DNA from: Merdimmobilis hominis
GTDB lineage: Bacteria > Bacillota > Clostridia > Oscillospirales > Ruminococcaceae
Reading direction: 5' to 3' (one strand)
NCBI RefSeq assembly: GCF_021109255.1
Contig: NZ_JAJODG010000001.1
DNA: 64,000 nt
In this document: positions 8,241-17,575 of the stretch, piece by piece
How the letters are laid out: each line of letters starts with the position of its first letter
Numbering within the stretch: the first letter of the stretch is position 1
Program-made: the position numbers and the translations under genes
Notes under the pieces: generated by a model
What the model saw: only the letters and a program-made list of their open reading frames with translations
What the model was told of the DNA's origin: nothing
The model's database searches: none

Positions 8241-9383
8241 TTGAGAAGGAAAAGACAGACAAATCCCAAGGGAATCCTATCAGTTCTAGCCCTCTTGGCA
8301 GCGGGCCTTATGATGTTGCCCCTGGCCAAGGGGATCTCCTCCACTGCGGCAATGCCTGCCCTGGAGGAATTGACCCGCCAGGCGGCATTCCTCTCGGTGG
8401 CGTTATCCATGCCTGAAGGGGGGATCGCCCTGTTGGAGGAGCGGTTCAATTCCGAATTGTTCACCAAGGATGAAGTCCCCGATCCCCTGCCGGAAACGCC
8501 GGTGCCCTCCCCCAAGCCCAGTGAAAATTCCAGCAGTGCCCAGCCGGAAAAGAAAAAAGATCCGCCCCCTGAAATTGAGGAGAGATACCGGGGCAACATA
8601 TCGGAAGAGGATCTTTCCGGGGCCGGAGGCGCGGCGCTGATCGCGGCAGGCAACGGGAGAATCCGCAACTATACCAAACTCACAGGGGAGCGAATCGCCG
8701 CCGAACTGGAGAAGCCCATCGATCTGGGGCTTGTGCCAGGCGGACCTCAGGTGCTGATCATCCACACCCATGCCACCGAGAGCTATGAGGAGTATGACAC
8801 CGGCTATTACGATACCCGCAACGGCTGGCGCAGCACCGACGACAGTGAGAATATGGTAGCAGTGGGCAATGCCTTGGCCAAGAAGTTAGAGGAAAATGGC
8901 ATTGGGGTCATTCACGACGCCATGCAGCACGATTACCCGTCCTACAACGGCTCCTACCAACGCAGTGCTGAAACCATCAAAAAGCACCTGGCCCAAAACC
9001 CCAGCATTCGCATCGTGCTGGACGTCCACCGGGACGGTATCCAGCGCACCGACACCTTAATTGTCAAACCCACCACAGTGATCAATGGGCGAAAGGCGGC
9101 CCAGCTGATGATCATTGCCGGGTGTGACGACGGCACCATGAATATGCCGGGTTGGAGTGAAAACCTCCGGTTTGCCGGCCGGCTGGTGGACGCGGTGGAG
9201 ACCGATTCCCCCACCCTGATGCGCCCGGTGATGTTCTGCTACCGCAAGTACAACCAGGATCTGGCCCCAGGCTCCCTGCTGCTGGAATTCGGCAGCCAGG
9301 CCAACACCTTAGAGGAAGCCATTTATACGGCGGAACTGGTGGGTCAATCCCTGGCCGACCTCCTCCACGAGCTGGGGGTGTAG
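8241..9383 (+). CDS. spoIIP: Stage II sporulation protein P (septal peptidoglycan hydrolase)
   Basis: 380 residues from a TTG at 8241 that has GGAGG 8 nt upstream; a GTG at 8226 is an alternative. One membrane anchor lies near residues 12-32, then a Pro/Ser-rich linker (about 85-125), then the catalytic domain with LIIHTHATESY (zinc-ligand region of the amidase fold), LDVHRDGIQR and LLLEFGSQANTLEEA. SpoIIP cleaves peptidoglycan together with SpoIID and SpoIIM during engulfment. It lies between gpr and lepA exactly as in Bacillus, probably mother-cell expressed; no clear sigma-E promoter could be read. Confidence 0.93.
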   Translation: MRRKRQTNPKGILSVLALLAAGLMMLPLAKGISSTAAMPALEELTRQAAFLSVALSMPEGGIALLEERFNSELFTKDEVPDPLPETPVPSPKPSENSSSAQPEKKKDPPPEIEERYRGNISEEDLSGAGGAALIAAGNGRIRNYTKLTGERIAAELEKPIDLGLVPGGPQVLIIHTHATESYEEYDTGYYDTRNGWRSTDDSENMVAVGNALAKKLEENGIGVIHDAMQHDYPSYNGSYQRSAETIKKHLAQNPSIRIVLDVHRDGIQRTDTLIVKPTTVINGRKAAQLMIIAGCDDGTMNMPGWSENLRFAGRLVDAVETDSPTLMRPVMFCYRKYNQDLAPGSLLLEFGSQANTLEEAIYTAELVGQSLADLLHELGV

Positions 9384-9473
9384 GGGGCGTAGCGCCTTGC
9401 ATAGTCAGGCCGGGGATGCCTCCGGCCCTCTTGTAAACTGTGTTTTAAGAAAGCAAAAGGATGTGAAAGACCA

Positions 9474-9779
9474 ATGAGACAAAAACTGCGGGGCTTTGCC
9501 GCCGCCTTTTTTCTGACCCTCCTTTTTGTGGGTGGGATAGCGGGGATGACCGCCGTGGGATACCAAGCCAGTCAGGCCCTCCCCGCCGACGGTTGGGTGG
9601 AATTGGCCCGGGAAGGGGAGACGCTGCGGCTCTCCCTTTCCGGCAAGGAGTTCTCCTTCCGCATCACCCCCCTGGAACAGCTGCGCCATCTGGTGGAGCA
9701 ATACCCCACCGTCTTTATCCCCCGGTCGGTGCGGTTCACCGTGGGGGTGCTGGCTTTGGCGAAGCCCCGAATCCCGTAA
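9474..9779 (+). CDS. Small membrane-anchored protein between spoIIP and lepA
   Basis: 101 residues. A single hydrophobic segment (about 8-33) is followed by a soluble part containing LRLSLSGKEFSFRITPLEQL. It occupies the place of yqxA (DUF3679) between spoIIP and lepA in Bacillus, and its length and single-helix layout fit, but sequence similarity cannot be confirmed by eye. The start has AAAGGATG upstream. Its function is unknown; position suggests a sporulation or envelope role. Confidence 0.7.
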   Translation: MRQKLRGFAAAFFLTLLFVGGIAGMTAVGYQASQALPADGWVELAREGETLRLSLSGKEFSFRITPLEQLRHLVEQYPTVFIPRSVRFTVGVLALAKPRIP

Positions 9780-9817
9780 AAGTAGGGGAAATGCAGGGAG
9801 AATTTACAAAGCGGCAA

Positions 9818-9847
9818 TTGCGCTGGGGCGGGAATATGTGCTACAAT
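9818..9847 (+). promoter_or_regulatory. Promoter for lepA
   Basis: TTGCGC (9818-9823), an 18-nt spacer and TACAAT (9842-9847) lie about 115 nt before lepA. Confidence 0.55.
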
Positions 9848-9963
9848 GATTGCATTGCAGGCGTCGGGGAAACATCCTGGCCGCAGGCAGATGATGGGGA
9901 TACCGGAAGGGGTTCCCCGGATCTACATAACATTCAAGCAGAATAGAAAGTGGAGTAACAACA

Positions 9964-11769
9964 ATGTCCAACAGACGTGAAAATATCCGTAACTTTTGTA
10001 TCATTGCCCACATCGACCACGGCAAAAGCACTTTGGCCGACCGGCTTTTGGAGTGCACCTCCACCGTGGCCCAGCGGGACATGGAGGAACAGCTCCTGGA
10101 CAATATGGACATCGAGCGGGAGCGGGGCATCACCATCAAGGCCCGTGCGGTCAAGATGCTCTACACCGCTAAGGATGGCAAGGAGTATGACCTGAACCTG
10201 ATCGACACCCCCGGCCATGTGGACTTCAACTATGAGGTCTCCCGGTCGCTGGCCGCCTGCGAGGGGGCGGTCCTGGTGGTGGACGCCTCCCAGGGAATTG
10301 AGGCCCAGACGCTGGCCAACACCTACCTGGCCGTGGAGCATGATTTGGAGATCGTCCCGGTCATCAACAAAATCGACCTGCCCTCTGCCGACCCGGAGCG
10401 GGTGGCCCAGGAAATTGAGGATGTCATCGGCATCCCCGCCTTGGATGCGCCCCGGATCTCCGCTAAAAATGGCATCAACATCGAAGAGGTGCTGGAGCGG
10501 GTGGTCGCCGACATCCCCGCCCCCAAAGGGGAGGAGGACGCCCCCCTCAAAGCCCTCATCTTCGACTCGTATTATGACAGTTACAAAGGGGTCATCGTCT
10601 ATGTCCGGGTGATGGATGGGGTCATCCGCCCCGGCATGCGCATCCGCATGATGTCCACCGGCGCAGAGTTCACCGTGGTGGAGACCGGGTACCTGACCCC
10701 AACCAGCCTGCGCCCCGCCAAGGAGGTTTACGCCGGCCAGGTAGGCTATATCGCCGCCAGCATCAAAACGGTGCAGGATACCGCCGTGGGCGACACTGTC
10801 ACCGATGCGGACAACCCTGCCCTAGAGGCCCTGCCGGGTTACCGCAAGGTCAACCCCATGGTGTTTTCCGGCATCTACCCGGTGGATGGCGCCAAATACC
10901 CCGATTTAAAGGACGCCCTGGAAAAATTGCAGCTCAACGATGCCTCCCTCAGCTATGAACCGGAGACTTCGGTTGCCCTGGGCTTTGGTTTCCGCTGCGG
11001 CTTTTTGGGCTTGCTTCACATGGAGATCATCCAGGAACGGCTGGAGCGGGAATACAACTTGGACTTGATCACCACCGCCCCAAGCGTGGTGTATAAGATC
11101 CATCTGACCAACGGGGAGACGGTGGAGATCGACAACCCCACCAACTACCCCGACCCAGCCCTCATCGCCTCGGCGGAGGAGCCGATGGTCAAGGCCAGCA
11201 TCTTTACCCCCAGCCAGTATATCGGCAACATTATGGAATTGTGCCAGGAGCGGCGGGGCGTCTACTTCGACACCAAATACCTGGACACCGACCGGGTAGA
11301 GCTCCACTATGAGCTGCCCCTCAATGAGATTGTCTACGATTTCTTCGACGCACTCAAATCCCGGACCAAGGGTTACGCCTCCTTCGACTACGAATTGGCG
11401 GGCTACCAGCCCTCCAAGCTGGTCAAGTTGGACATCCTCCTCAACGGGGAGGTGGTGGACGCCCTCTCCTTCATCGTCCACGCGGACAAAGCTTACAGCC
11501 GGGCCCGCAAAATGGCGGAAAAGCTCAAGGAACACATCCCACGCCAGCTGTTTGAGGTGCCCATCCAGGCGTCCATCGGCGGCAAGGTCATCGCCCGGGA
11601 GACGGTCAAGGCCATGCGCAAGGATGTCCTTGCCAAATGCTATGGCGGCGACATCACCCGGAAAAAGAAACTGTTGGAAAAACAAAAGGAAGGCAAAAAA
11701 CGGATGCGCCAGCTGGGCTCGGTGGAAGTGCCCCAGGAGGCGTTTATGGCGGTCCTCAAGCTGGACTAA
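9964..11769 (+). CDS. lepA: Elongation factor 4 (ribosome back-translocase)
   Basis: 601 residues, the standard length. G1 motif IAHIDHGKST (residues about 14-23), G2/switch RGITIKA, G3 DTPGHVDF, G4 NKIDLP. The C-terminal LepA domain includes FRCGFLGLLHMEI and the basic end GGDITRKKKLLEKQKEGKKRM, which distinguishes LepA from EF-G. It is a ribosome-binding GTPase acting on stalled or mistranslocated ribosomes. GGAG lies 8 nt before the ATG. Signal peptidase I follows, a pairing also well known in Proteobacteria. Confidence 0.98.
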   Translation: MSNRRENIRNFCIIAHIDHGKSTLADRLLECTSTVAQRDMEEQLLDNMDIERERGITIKARAVKMLYTAKDGKEYDLNLIDTPGHVDFNYEVSRSLAACEGAVLVVDASQGIEAQTLANTYLAVEHDLEIVPVINKIDLPSADPERVAQEIEDVIGIPALDAPRISAKNGINIEEVLERVVADIPAPKGEEDAPLKALIFDSYYDSYKGVIVYVRVMDGVIRPGMRIRMMSTGAEFTVVETGYLTPTSLRPAKEVYAGQVGYIAASIKTVQDTAVGDTVTDADNPALEALPGYRKVNPMVFSGIYPVDGAKYPDLKDALEKLQLNDASLSYEPETSVALGFGFRCGFLGLLHMEIIQERLEREYNLDLITTAPSVVYKIHLTNGETVEIDNPTNYPDPALIASAEEPMVKASIFTPSQYIGNIMELCQERRGVYFDTKYLDTDRVELHYELPLNEIVYDFFDALKSRTKGYASFDYELAGYQPSKLVKLDILLNGEVVDALSFIVHADKAYSRARKMAEKLKEHIPRQLFEVPIQASIGGKVIARETVKAMRKDVLAKCYGGDITRKKKLLEKQKEGKKRMRQLGSVEVPQEAFMAVLKLD

Positions 11770-11864
11770 GCCCCGGTTTGCCCTCGTTCATCCCGGGGGA
11801 TTGGCCAAAGCCCTTCCCCCGGTGCCCGTATAGGGGAGAATTTTGACGGCCTTGGAGGCGCAGT

Positions 11865-12392
11865 ATGGACAATCAGCAAAAGTTCCGAAAAATTATGAAG
11901 GAATGGGTCATCCCGGTGGTGCTGGAGATCATCGTTGTCCTGTTCTTTGTCAAAAATGTGGCGTTCCTCATCCGGGTGCCCACCGGCTCGATGATCCCCA
12001 CCATCGACGAAAAAAGCTGGCTGGTGGCAACCCGCATCCACAACCCAGAAAAACGGGTGGAGCGGGGGGACATCATCGCCTTTTACTCTGACGAGCTGGA
12101 CAAGATGCTGATTAAGCGCTGCATCGGCCTGCCGGGGGAGACGGTGGACATCGACGACGACGGCCAGGTCTACATCGACGGCGAGCTGCTCAACGAAGAG
12201 TATGTGGTCTATCACTCAGGGGTCAGCGGCCACTTTGAAGTGCCTGAGGGGAGCTATTTCTTCCTGGGGGACAACCGGAGCGGCTCGTTGGATGCCCGGT
12301 TCTGGGAAGACCCCTATATCCCGGCAGAGAAGGTCTACGGCCAGGCCCACTTTACCCTTTGGCCCCTTGACAATTTTGGGCCGCTGAAATAA
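11865..12392 (+). CDS. lepB: Signal peptidase I
   Basis: 175 residues with one N-terminal membrane anchor (about 14-36). The catalytic Ser42 is in RVPTGSMIPTI and the catalytic Lys84 in LIKRCIGLPGE. Box E reads GDNRSGSLDAR. It removes signal peptides from exported proteins on the outer face of the membrane. It lies 95 nt after lepA with its own GGAGG, and 26 nt before the next gene. The short length is normal for Firmicutes SipS-type enzymes. Confidence 0.96.
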   Translation: MDNQQKFRKIMKEWVIPVVLEIIVVLFFVKNVAFLIRVPTGSMIPTIDEKSWLVATRIHNPEKRVERGDIIAFYSDELDKMLIKRCIGLPGETVDIDDDGQVYIDGELLNEEYVVYHSGVSGHFEVPEGSYFFLGDNRSGSLDARFWEDPYIPAEKVYGQAHFTLWPLDNFGPLK

Positions 12393-12418
12393 CCGGATAG
12401 GAAAAGGAGGAACCCCCG

Positions 12419-12637
12419 TTGGAAGAGACCATCCGCCCCGGCCGGTACCGGCACTTTAAAGGCAAGGAATACCGGGTGCTGTACACCGCTACCCACAGTG
12501 AGACCCTGGAACCCTATGTAGTCTACCAAGCTCTGTACGGGGAGGGCGGCATATGGGTTCGCCCCGCCTCCATGTGGAACGAACTGGTGGAGCGGGACGG
12601 CAAAGCCATCCAGCGGTTTACCTTTATAGAAGAATAA
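12419..12637 (+). CDS. DUF1653 domain protein
   Basis: 72 residues. The pattern PGRYRHFKGKEYRVLY, then HSETLEPYVVYQALYGEGG and WVRPASMW defines the DUF1653 family, a small beta-rich domain of unknown function found alone or fused to other domains. The start is a TTG at 12419 with AGGAGG 8 nt upstream. It is probably the last gene of the lepA-lepB unit. Confidence 0.85.
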   Translation: MEETIRPGRYRHFKGKEYRVLYTATHSETLEPYVVYQALYGEGGIWVRPASMWNELVERDGKAIQRFTFIEE

Positions 12638-12650
12638 CGCCTTTCATGGC

Positions 12651-12690
12651 AAAAACCGGGCTGGGATTTCATCCCCAGCCCGGTTTTTTC
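12651..12690. terminator. Bidirectional terminator between the lepA unit and the hemW unit
   Basis: AACCGGGCTGGG and CCCAGCCCGGTT form a 12-bp stem, with TTTTTTC on the plus side and a run of T (complement of the A-tract) on the minus side. It separates two convergent transcripts. Confidence 0.85.
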
Positions 12691-12699
12691 ATGGATAGA

Positions 12700-13365
12700 T
12701 CATGCCCCTTTTCGGATCAAATCCCCTGCCCAAAGGAACAGCCTCTCCGACAGCGGTTCCAGCTCCCCTTCGGCCAAAGCCCTCTTTTTGAGGGCGAGGG
12801 AGATTTCCAGGATGCCCCGGTCCTCCGGCGAAAGGAGGGGGAGAAGGTCCCCCTGCCGGCGCAGGTATTGGCCGGTCACCCCAAAGTGCTTGGCCTGGAG
12901 GACAAAGGCCGCTGATTTGTACAGCCCCTTCAGGATGGAAGGATCCTGTTCATGGAGCATGTTGTGGACGCACATGTGGTAGATGTTGCAGGCGCCGATG
13001 CACACAGCCCGGTCCACATCTTCGGGGCCGATGCGGGGGAGAAGTTCATCTAGGCTCCCCCAGACCGGGGTGGTGTCGTGGTAGAACTGGAAGAGGTCGG
13101 AGGGTTCCCAGCCCAGCAGCTCCCCTTTGCCGGAGAGAAACCCGCAGACCTCTGCCCGGTGGGGGAGGGCAGCTAAAAGGGCCTGGTAGACCTTGATGTC
13201 CCGGGGGGTGAGCTGGTCCAGGATGACCACCACGTCGATGTCGCTGTCCGGGCCAGCCTCGCCCCGGCCGTAGCTCCCCTGCAATCCGATACAGTAGACC
13301 CGCTCGCCAAATGCGGCGCGGACAGCTGCAGTGAACTCCTCCATCCAGGGTGTGATGGAAACCAT
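12700..13365 (-). CDS. Nucleotidyltransferase-fold protein
   Basis: 221 residues. Residues about 28-50 read GSYGRGEAGPDSDIDVVVIL, the GS-x(n)-D-x-D motif of the Pol-beta nucleotidyltransferase superfamily with both metal-binding Asp residues. The rest is helical (VDRAVCIGACNIYHMCVHNM), resembling the helical partner domain of minimal nucleotidyltransferases and kanamycin-type enzymes. It would transfer a nucleotide to an unknown substrate. It starts 16 nt after the hemW stop and shares its transcript. A toxin-antitoxin role is conceivable, but no HEPN partner gene is seen. Confidence 0.8.
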   Translation of the reverse strand: MVSITPWMEEFTAAVRAAFGERVYCIGLQGSYGRGEAGPDSDIDVVVILDQLTPRDIKVYQALLAALPHRAEVCGFLSGKGELLGWEPSDLFQFYHDTTPVWGSLDELLPRIGPEDVDRAVCIGACNIYHMCVHNMLHEQDPSILKGLYKSAAFVLQAKHFGVTGQYLRRQGDLLPLLSPEDRGILEISLALKKRALAEGELEPLSERLFLWAGDLIRKGA

Positions 13366-13381
13366 AGAAAACGCCTCCTTT

Positions 13382-14512
13382 TTAATTGCAGTTGGTGGAT
13401 TCGGATAGAATCAGCCGGGCGATGACTTCGTTGGAGACGAGAAACCCTTGGGGGGTCAAGGCAAAGCCCTCTTCGGTGGCCCACAGGAAGCCCCCGGCCT
13501 CCAGCGGCCTTGCCCGGCGGATAAACCCGGCGGGGTCAAACTGGGGGTAGCGGATTTGTGCCTCCCGGAGGGAAACCCCTTGGGTGAGCCGCAGCCGGAG
13601 CATCAGGTACTCCTCCAAGGAGCCGCCGGGCCCGTCGTCTACCGCCAGGGAAAAGGGGGATGGAGCAGCCGAAAAGGATTCCACATCCCGGGGGAAATAG
13701 AACCGCCGGCCGTCCAGGCAGGAATGGGCCGAAGGCCCGACGCCCAAATAAGGCTCTAGGAGCCAATACTTCAGGTTGTGGCGGCTTTCGAACCCGGGGC
13801 GGGCGAAGTTGGAGATCTCATACTGCCGGTAGCCCAGGGACTCCAACCGGTCCACCGCCCGCAGGTAGATGTCCGCCTGAAGATCGGGGTCAAAGTCTTC
13901 CTCCCGGTAGCGGGCGGCGAAGGGGGTGCCCGGCTCGATCTTCAAAAGGTAGGCCGAGATGTGCTGTACCCCGGTATCGGCGCAGAACTGGATGGAAGTT
14001 TCCACATCTTCCGCCGTCTGCTGTGGAATACCCAGCATCAAATCCAGGGAGACATTTTGGAACCCGGCGCGGAAGGCGTCCTCCACCGCGGTCCTGGCAT
14101 CTTCCGCCGTGTGGCGGCGGCCCAGGATTTTCAGCTGGGAGGGGATGGCCGATTGGAGGCCGAAGGAAACCCGGTTGAACCCCGCTGCCTTCAGCTCCCG
14201 CAGGGTGCCCTGCAGGGTGGAGTAGGGGTTGGCTTCCAGGGTGATCTCGCTCCCGGAGCTGAGGCCGTATTGGGATGAGGCCGCCTCCAGGATGGCCCCC
14301 AGCCGCCGGGCCCCCAATAAAATGGGGGTACCGCCGCCAAAGTAGAGGGTGTCGGCGTTCCGGGGGCCGAAGGGGTTGTCCTTCAGGGCGCGGATCACCG
14401 CCTGGGTATACCGGTCCATCCCCTCTTCCCCCGCCGGCAAGGAGTAAAAGTCGCAGTATGGGCACTTAGACACGCAGTAGGGCACATGGACATAAAGACC
14501 GATGGTTTCCAC
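13382..14512 (-). CDS. hemW: Radical SAM heme chaperone HemW (formerly HemN-like)
   Basis: 376 residues from a GTG at 14512, which has AAAGGAGGGG upstream; the frame reads on to 14671 but without conservation. The radical-SAM Cys motif CVSKCPYC supplies Cys13, Cys17 and Cys20. GGGTPILLG and SFGLQSAIPSQLKILGR are family blocks. HemW binds heme and is related to coproporphyrinogen oxidase HemN but lacks its activity. In Bacillus the gene lies just after lepA on the same strand; here it is on the opposite strand and separated by lepB, DUF1653 and a nucleotidyltransferase. Confidence 0.93.
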   Translation of the reverse strand: METIGLYVHVPYCVSKCPYCDFYSLPAGEEGMDRYTQAVIRALKDNPFGPRNADTLYFGGGTPILLGARRLGAILEAASSQYGLSSGSEITLEANPYSTLQGTLRELKAAGFNRVSFGLQSAIPSQLKILGRRHTAEDARTAVEDAFRAGFQNVSLDLMLGIPQQTAEDVETSIQFCADTGVQHISAYLLKIEPGTPFAARYREEDFDPDLQADIYLRAVDRLESLGYRQYEISNFARPGFESRHNLKYWLLEPYLGVGPSAHSCLDGRRFYFPRDVESFSAAPSPFSLAVDDGPGGSLEEYLMLRLRLTQGVSLREAQIRYPQFDPAGFIRRARPLEAGGFLWATEEGFALTPQGFLVSNEVIARLILSESTNCN

Positions 14513-15141
14513 CGAATCCCCTCCTTTTGTGGAAAATTCCGGCGCGGCTGGAACCGGGGAATTGCCCCCACAGCTGCACCGGGGAAAAGCCATTGGAATA
14601 AAATGCCTAAAATAACAAGAGAGCCGCTGCGGGTGGAAAAAACAGCCCCCGGGAGAGCAGGATTCCCCCAAGGGGAAAAACCAGCCGAATCCACCGGTTT
14701 TCCCGTGGAGTTGGGGTGAAACCCATTTGACAACCGGTGGTTTGGAGCATACAATTCAAGGGGAACCGGTGCTATTTCCCGCAGAAATCCTCAAGCGGGT
14801 TCCCCGACCCTTAAGTTCTAGGCGACTCTTCAGGGGGTGCTGGGGTTCGTTCCTATTTTGTGAAAGGGCCTGGCTGTGCAGAAGCATGTGCTGGCCAACA
14901 GCGGTTCTGCGTTATGCGCTTCCCCGAGGGAAGGCTATGGTTTTACAGGCCGGATGGTCAAAAAATCCCGGAAAGGCTGTTTCCTTATTATACGATGGAA
15001 TAAACCGCCGGTCAATTGCCCACCTTTTGTAAGAAAACAGAAAGAAAAACCACATTTGAATGTTCACAAATCTGTGGTTTACTGGTAATAGAGAAAATCC
15101 CATCTGCCTATCCATGGCGCCGGGAGAAAGGAGGCGCTCCA
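14513..15141. other. Non-coding gap between divergent hemW and LTA-synthase-like genes
   Basis: No convincing gene is seen. The left part (14520-14760) is GC-rich with several short GGGGAAAA and AACCGG motifs. The right part (14950-15110) is AT-rich and is the likely promoter zone of the downstream membrane enzyme, but no unambiguous -35/-10 pair was found. Confidence 0.5.
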
Positions 15142-17016
15142 ATGAAACTTTCACTGCCGCAGAAACAAAATGTCCACGAAAAAAATGCCCTCTTATTTTT
15201 TGGTTTTCCACTCTTGTTAAATATTGCTCTGTATTGTAACGTCATTTTTTCCAGTGGCCAGGTGGACTGGAGCTTCAGCCCCCGTGTCCTGGTTCAGTTC
15301 GCATTGTCCACTGGATTGCTGACCATTCTTTACGCCCTTGTGACCACCCTCTTCCCCAAGCCCTGGATCACTGCTTCGGCGGTGGGGGGAGTGTTCTACG
15401 TGGTTTCCCTGGCGGACTGCTTTAAGAAAAACAGCTTGGGGGTCCGCATCTCCATGGACGATCTGAAGATGGTCTTTAACATCGCCGACCTGTGGAGCCC
15501 CCGGGGCGGACAAGGGGCGGGGATGGCCATTCAGCCGGTGTTCTGGCTGACATTTGCCGCGCTGACCGGCTATGTGGCCCTCCTGTGGAAGGAAAAAGTC
15601 CACCTGCCCATCGGCGAAGGCACCCGCCGGGCAGTCTGTGCTGCCATGGCTACTGTTTTCTGCCTCCCTTTTCTGGTGCCCCAGTTGGCGTACGCCGTCT
15701 TTCAGCCCCAGATCAGCGGTTACGGCGAAGCGGCTACCCACCAGGAGAATTCCTCCCCCCTTGGGGTGGTGGACTGCCTGATCGGGTCCCTGTATTACGA
15801 TACCACCCCGCCCCAAAGCGACCTGGATTACAATTACAACACGGTGAAGGCCATTCTGGACGGCTATGAGCCCACCGGGTCGGTACCTGCCAGCCGGGAA
15901 CTGCCCGACGTCATCGTGGTGATGAGCGAATCCTATTTTGACCTGAACCGGGTGCCCGGTCTCACCCTTAATGAGGATATCTACAAAAACCTGAAACGGA
16001 TGCAGCAGAAGGGCACCGGCGGCAGCATTGTGGTTCCCGCTTACGGCGGCGGTACCTCGGCGACCGAGTTTGAAGTGCTCAGCGGCACCAGCAATAGGGC
16101 CCAGAACAACACCAAGGCCCCTTACAACTACGTAGGGGATGGCAAAAACCTGTGGACTTTCCAGGATTATTTCTCCAGTTTGGGGTACCACACCAATTTT
16201 GTCCACCCATATAAAAGCTATTTTTACAACCGGGAGAAAGCCTTTACTGCTATGGGTTTTGACCGGCTGATGTTTGAGGGGGATTTGACCATCACTCCCG
16301 AACCTTATCCCCGGGACATCCACATGAGCGATTACAACCTGTTCCGCCAGGTGCGGGAGCTGCTGGAGGAGAACACCACCACACCGGAATTTATCTACAC
16401 CACTTCGGTGCAGAACCATTCCCCTTATGTGATGCTTTCCGACAGCGACCGGAAGATCGTCACCAGTGACCAGCTGTCCGACGAGGAGCTGGAGAATATC
16501 AATGCCTACGCCAACGGCATCGCCGACACCGACAAGGCCTTAGGGGAGCTGCTGGATTATATTGATCAGCGGGAAAAACCCACTGCCCTTCTCTTTTTTG
16601 GAGACCATCAGCCCCTTCTGGACGGATGCAAACGCCTAGCTACCAAGGAAGGGGAAGACGTCTACAGCAACCTGGACAATCTCACCACCGAGTTCGCCAT
16701 GTACACCAATTTTGCTGACACCCTCCCCAGCCAAAAATGCGACGCCGATGGGGAGCGGATCTCCGCCTTCTACCTGATGACCGTCTTCACCCGGTACCTA
16801 GACCTTCCCCAGACCGCTTACATGAATTTCCTGACCGACTGCCGGGAAAGCCTGCCGGTGCTTTCCGCCCGGTTGGAGGTGACCAAAGGGGACGCGGCCA
16901 CCGCCCAGGAGATGCGGGACAAGCTGGTCATCCTCTCCTACGACCGTCTGATGGGCCGGCGGTATTCCTCCACAGAGCGGGACGGAGAAGATCGGGCATC
17001 CAGGCTGTATTTTTAG
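15142..17016 (+). CDS. LTA synthase family protein (membrane sulfatase-fold phosphoglycerol transferase)
   Basis: 624 residues. The N-terminal third has about five membrane helices (18-38, 50-70, 78-95, 130-148, 165-188). An extracellular alkaline-phosphatase/sulfatase-fold domain follows. VIVVMSES supplies the metal-binding Glu263, YGGGTSATEFEVLSG the nucleophilic Thr305, and FFGDHQP the Asp488-His489 pair. These match LtaS and related enzymes that transfer glycerol phosphate from phosphatidylglycerol to a glycolipid or wall polymer. The ATG has AAAGGAGG upstream; the frame extends further without conservation. Lipoteichoic acid synthesis itself is inferred; another phosphoglycerol acceptor is possible. 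Confidence 0.9.
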   Translation: MKLSLPQKQNVHEKNALLFFGFPLLLNIALYCNVIFSSGQVDWSFSPRVLVQFALSTGLLTILYALVTTLFPKPWITASAVGGVFYVVSLADCFKKNSLGVRISMDDLKMVFNIADLWSPRGGQGAGMAIQPVFWLTFAALTGYVALLWKEKVHLPIGEGTRRAVCAAMATVFCLPFLVPQLAYAVFQPQISGYGEAATHQENSSPLGVVDCLIGSLYYDTTPPQSDLDYNYNTVKAILDGYEPTGSVPASRELPDVIVVMSESYFDLNRVPGLTLNEDIYKNLKRMQQKGTGGSIVVPAYGGGTSATEFEVLSGTSNRAQNNTKAPYNYVGDGKNLWTFQDYFSSLGYHTNFVHPYKSYFYNREKAFTAMGFDRLMFEGDLTITPEPYPRDIHMSDYNLFRQVRELLEENTTTPEFIYTTSVQNHSPYVMLSDSDRKIVTSDQLSDEELENINAYANGIADTDKALGELLDYIDQREKPTALLFFGDHQPLLDGCKRLATKEGEDVYSNLDNLTTEFAMYTNFADTLPSQKCDADGERISAFYLMTVFTRYLDLPQTAYMNFLTDCRESLPVLSARLEVTKGDAATAQEMRDKLVILSYDRLMGRRYSSTERDGEDRASRLYF

Positions 17017-17075
17017 GGGAATTTCTGGTATACTGGATACCAAAGGGCTCGGCCCGAGGAAAAAGGAGATATTCC

Positions 17076-17294
17076 ATGGAAGACAAAAAGATCCAGCGTA
17101 TCAACGAACTGGCCCGCCAGAGCCGGGAACGGGAATTGACCCCCGAGGAAAAGGCGGAACAGAAAGCCCTGCGGGAGGAGTATATTGCCGCGTTTCGCAG
17201 CAATCTAAAGGCCCAGCTGGACGCCACGGTAGTGGTCCGGCCGGATGGGAGCCGCACCCCTCTCAAACAGCGCAAAACCGAACTCCCCAGCTAA
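17076..17294 (+). CDS. DUF896 family protein (YnzC-like)
   Basis: 72 residues. It begins MEDKKIQRINELARQSRERE and continues LTPEEKAEQKALREEYI, the strict DUF896 pattern, a short helical hairpin. Bacillus YnzC is a small cytosolic protein of unclear role linked to the SOS gene neighbourhood. GGAG lies 8 nt before the ATG and a possible -10 (GGTATACT) is within 50 nt. A terminator follows directly, so it is transcribed alone or with the gene before it. Confidence 0.9.
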   Translation: MEDKKIQRINELARQSRERELTPEEKAEQKALREEYIAAFRSNLKAQLDATVVVRPDGSRTPLKQRKTELPS

Positions 17295-17295
17295 C

Positions 17296-17334
17296 AAAAA
17301 GGCAGAATGGCCAAAATCCATTCTGCCTTTTTTC
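17296..17334 (+). terminator. Terminator after the DUF896 gene
   Basis: AAAGGCAGAATGG pairs with CCATTCTGCCTTT around a 7-nt loop and is followed by TTTTCG. It starts right after the stop codon. Confidence 0.9.
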
Positions 17335-17372
17335 GTTCTGTCACAAGAATTATTGGGGTGCAGGCAAAAAGG

Positions 17373-17401
17373 TTGCACTGCCCTGCAAAGTGTGATAGAA
17401 T
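17373..17401 (+). promoter_or_regulatory. Promoter of the M20 peptidase gene
   Basis: TTGCAC (17373-17378), 17 nt, TAGAAT (17396-17401). The leader of about 165 nt is AT-rich and shows no recognised riboswitch. Confidence 0.6.
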
Positions 17402-17575
17402 AAAAACATGGTCAGAAACAATAGTATTTTTTTCAATTCAATACAACGATTTAGCTATTTTTCTTTTCTATTCCGCTGACCGGTATATTGCGCAAATACG
17501 GTACAAAGGGCGGTTGTGTTTTTTAGGCGCAGCCGCCATTTATATTTATTTTCACCAATAAAGGAGAGAGCTATC

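Noticed and set aside
14727..15032. Short open frames in the gap before the LTA-synthase-like gene
   Set aside because: They have no ribosome binding site, no conserved pattern, and overlap AT-rich promoter-like DNA.
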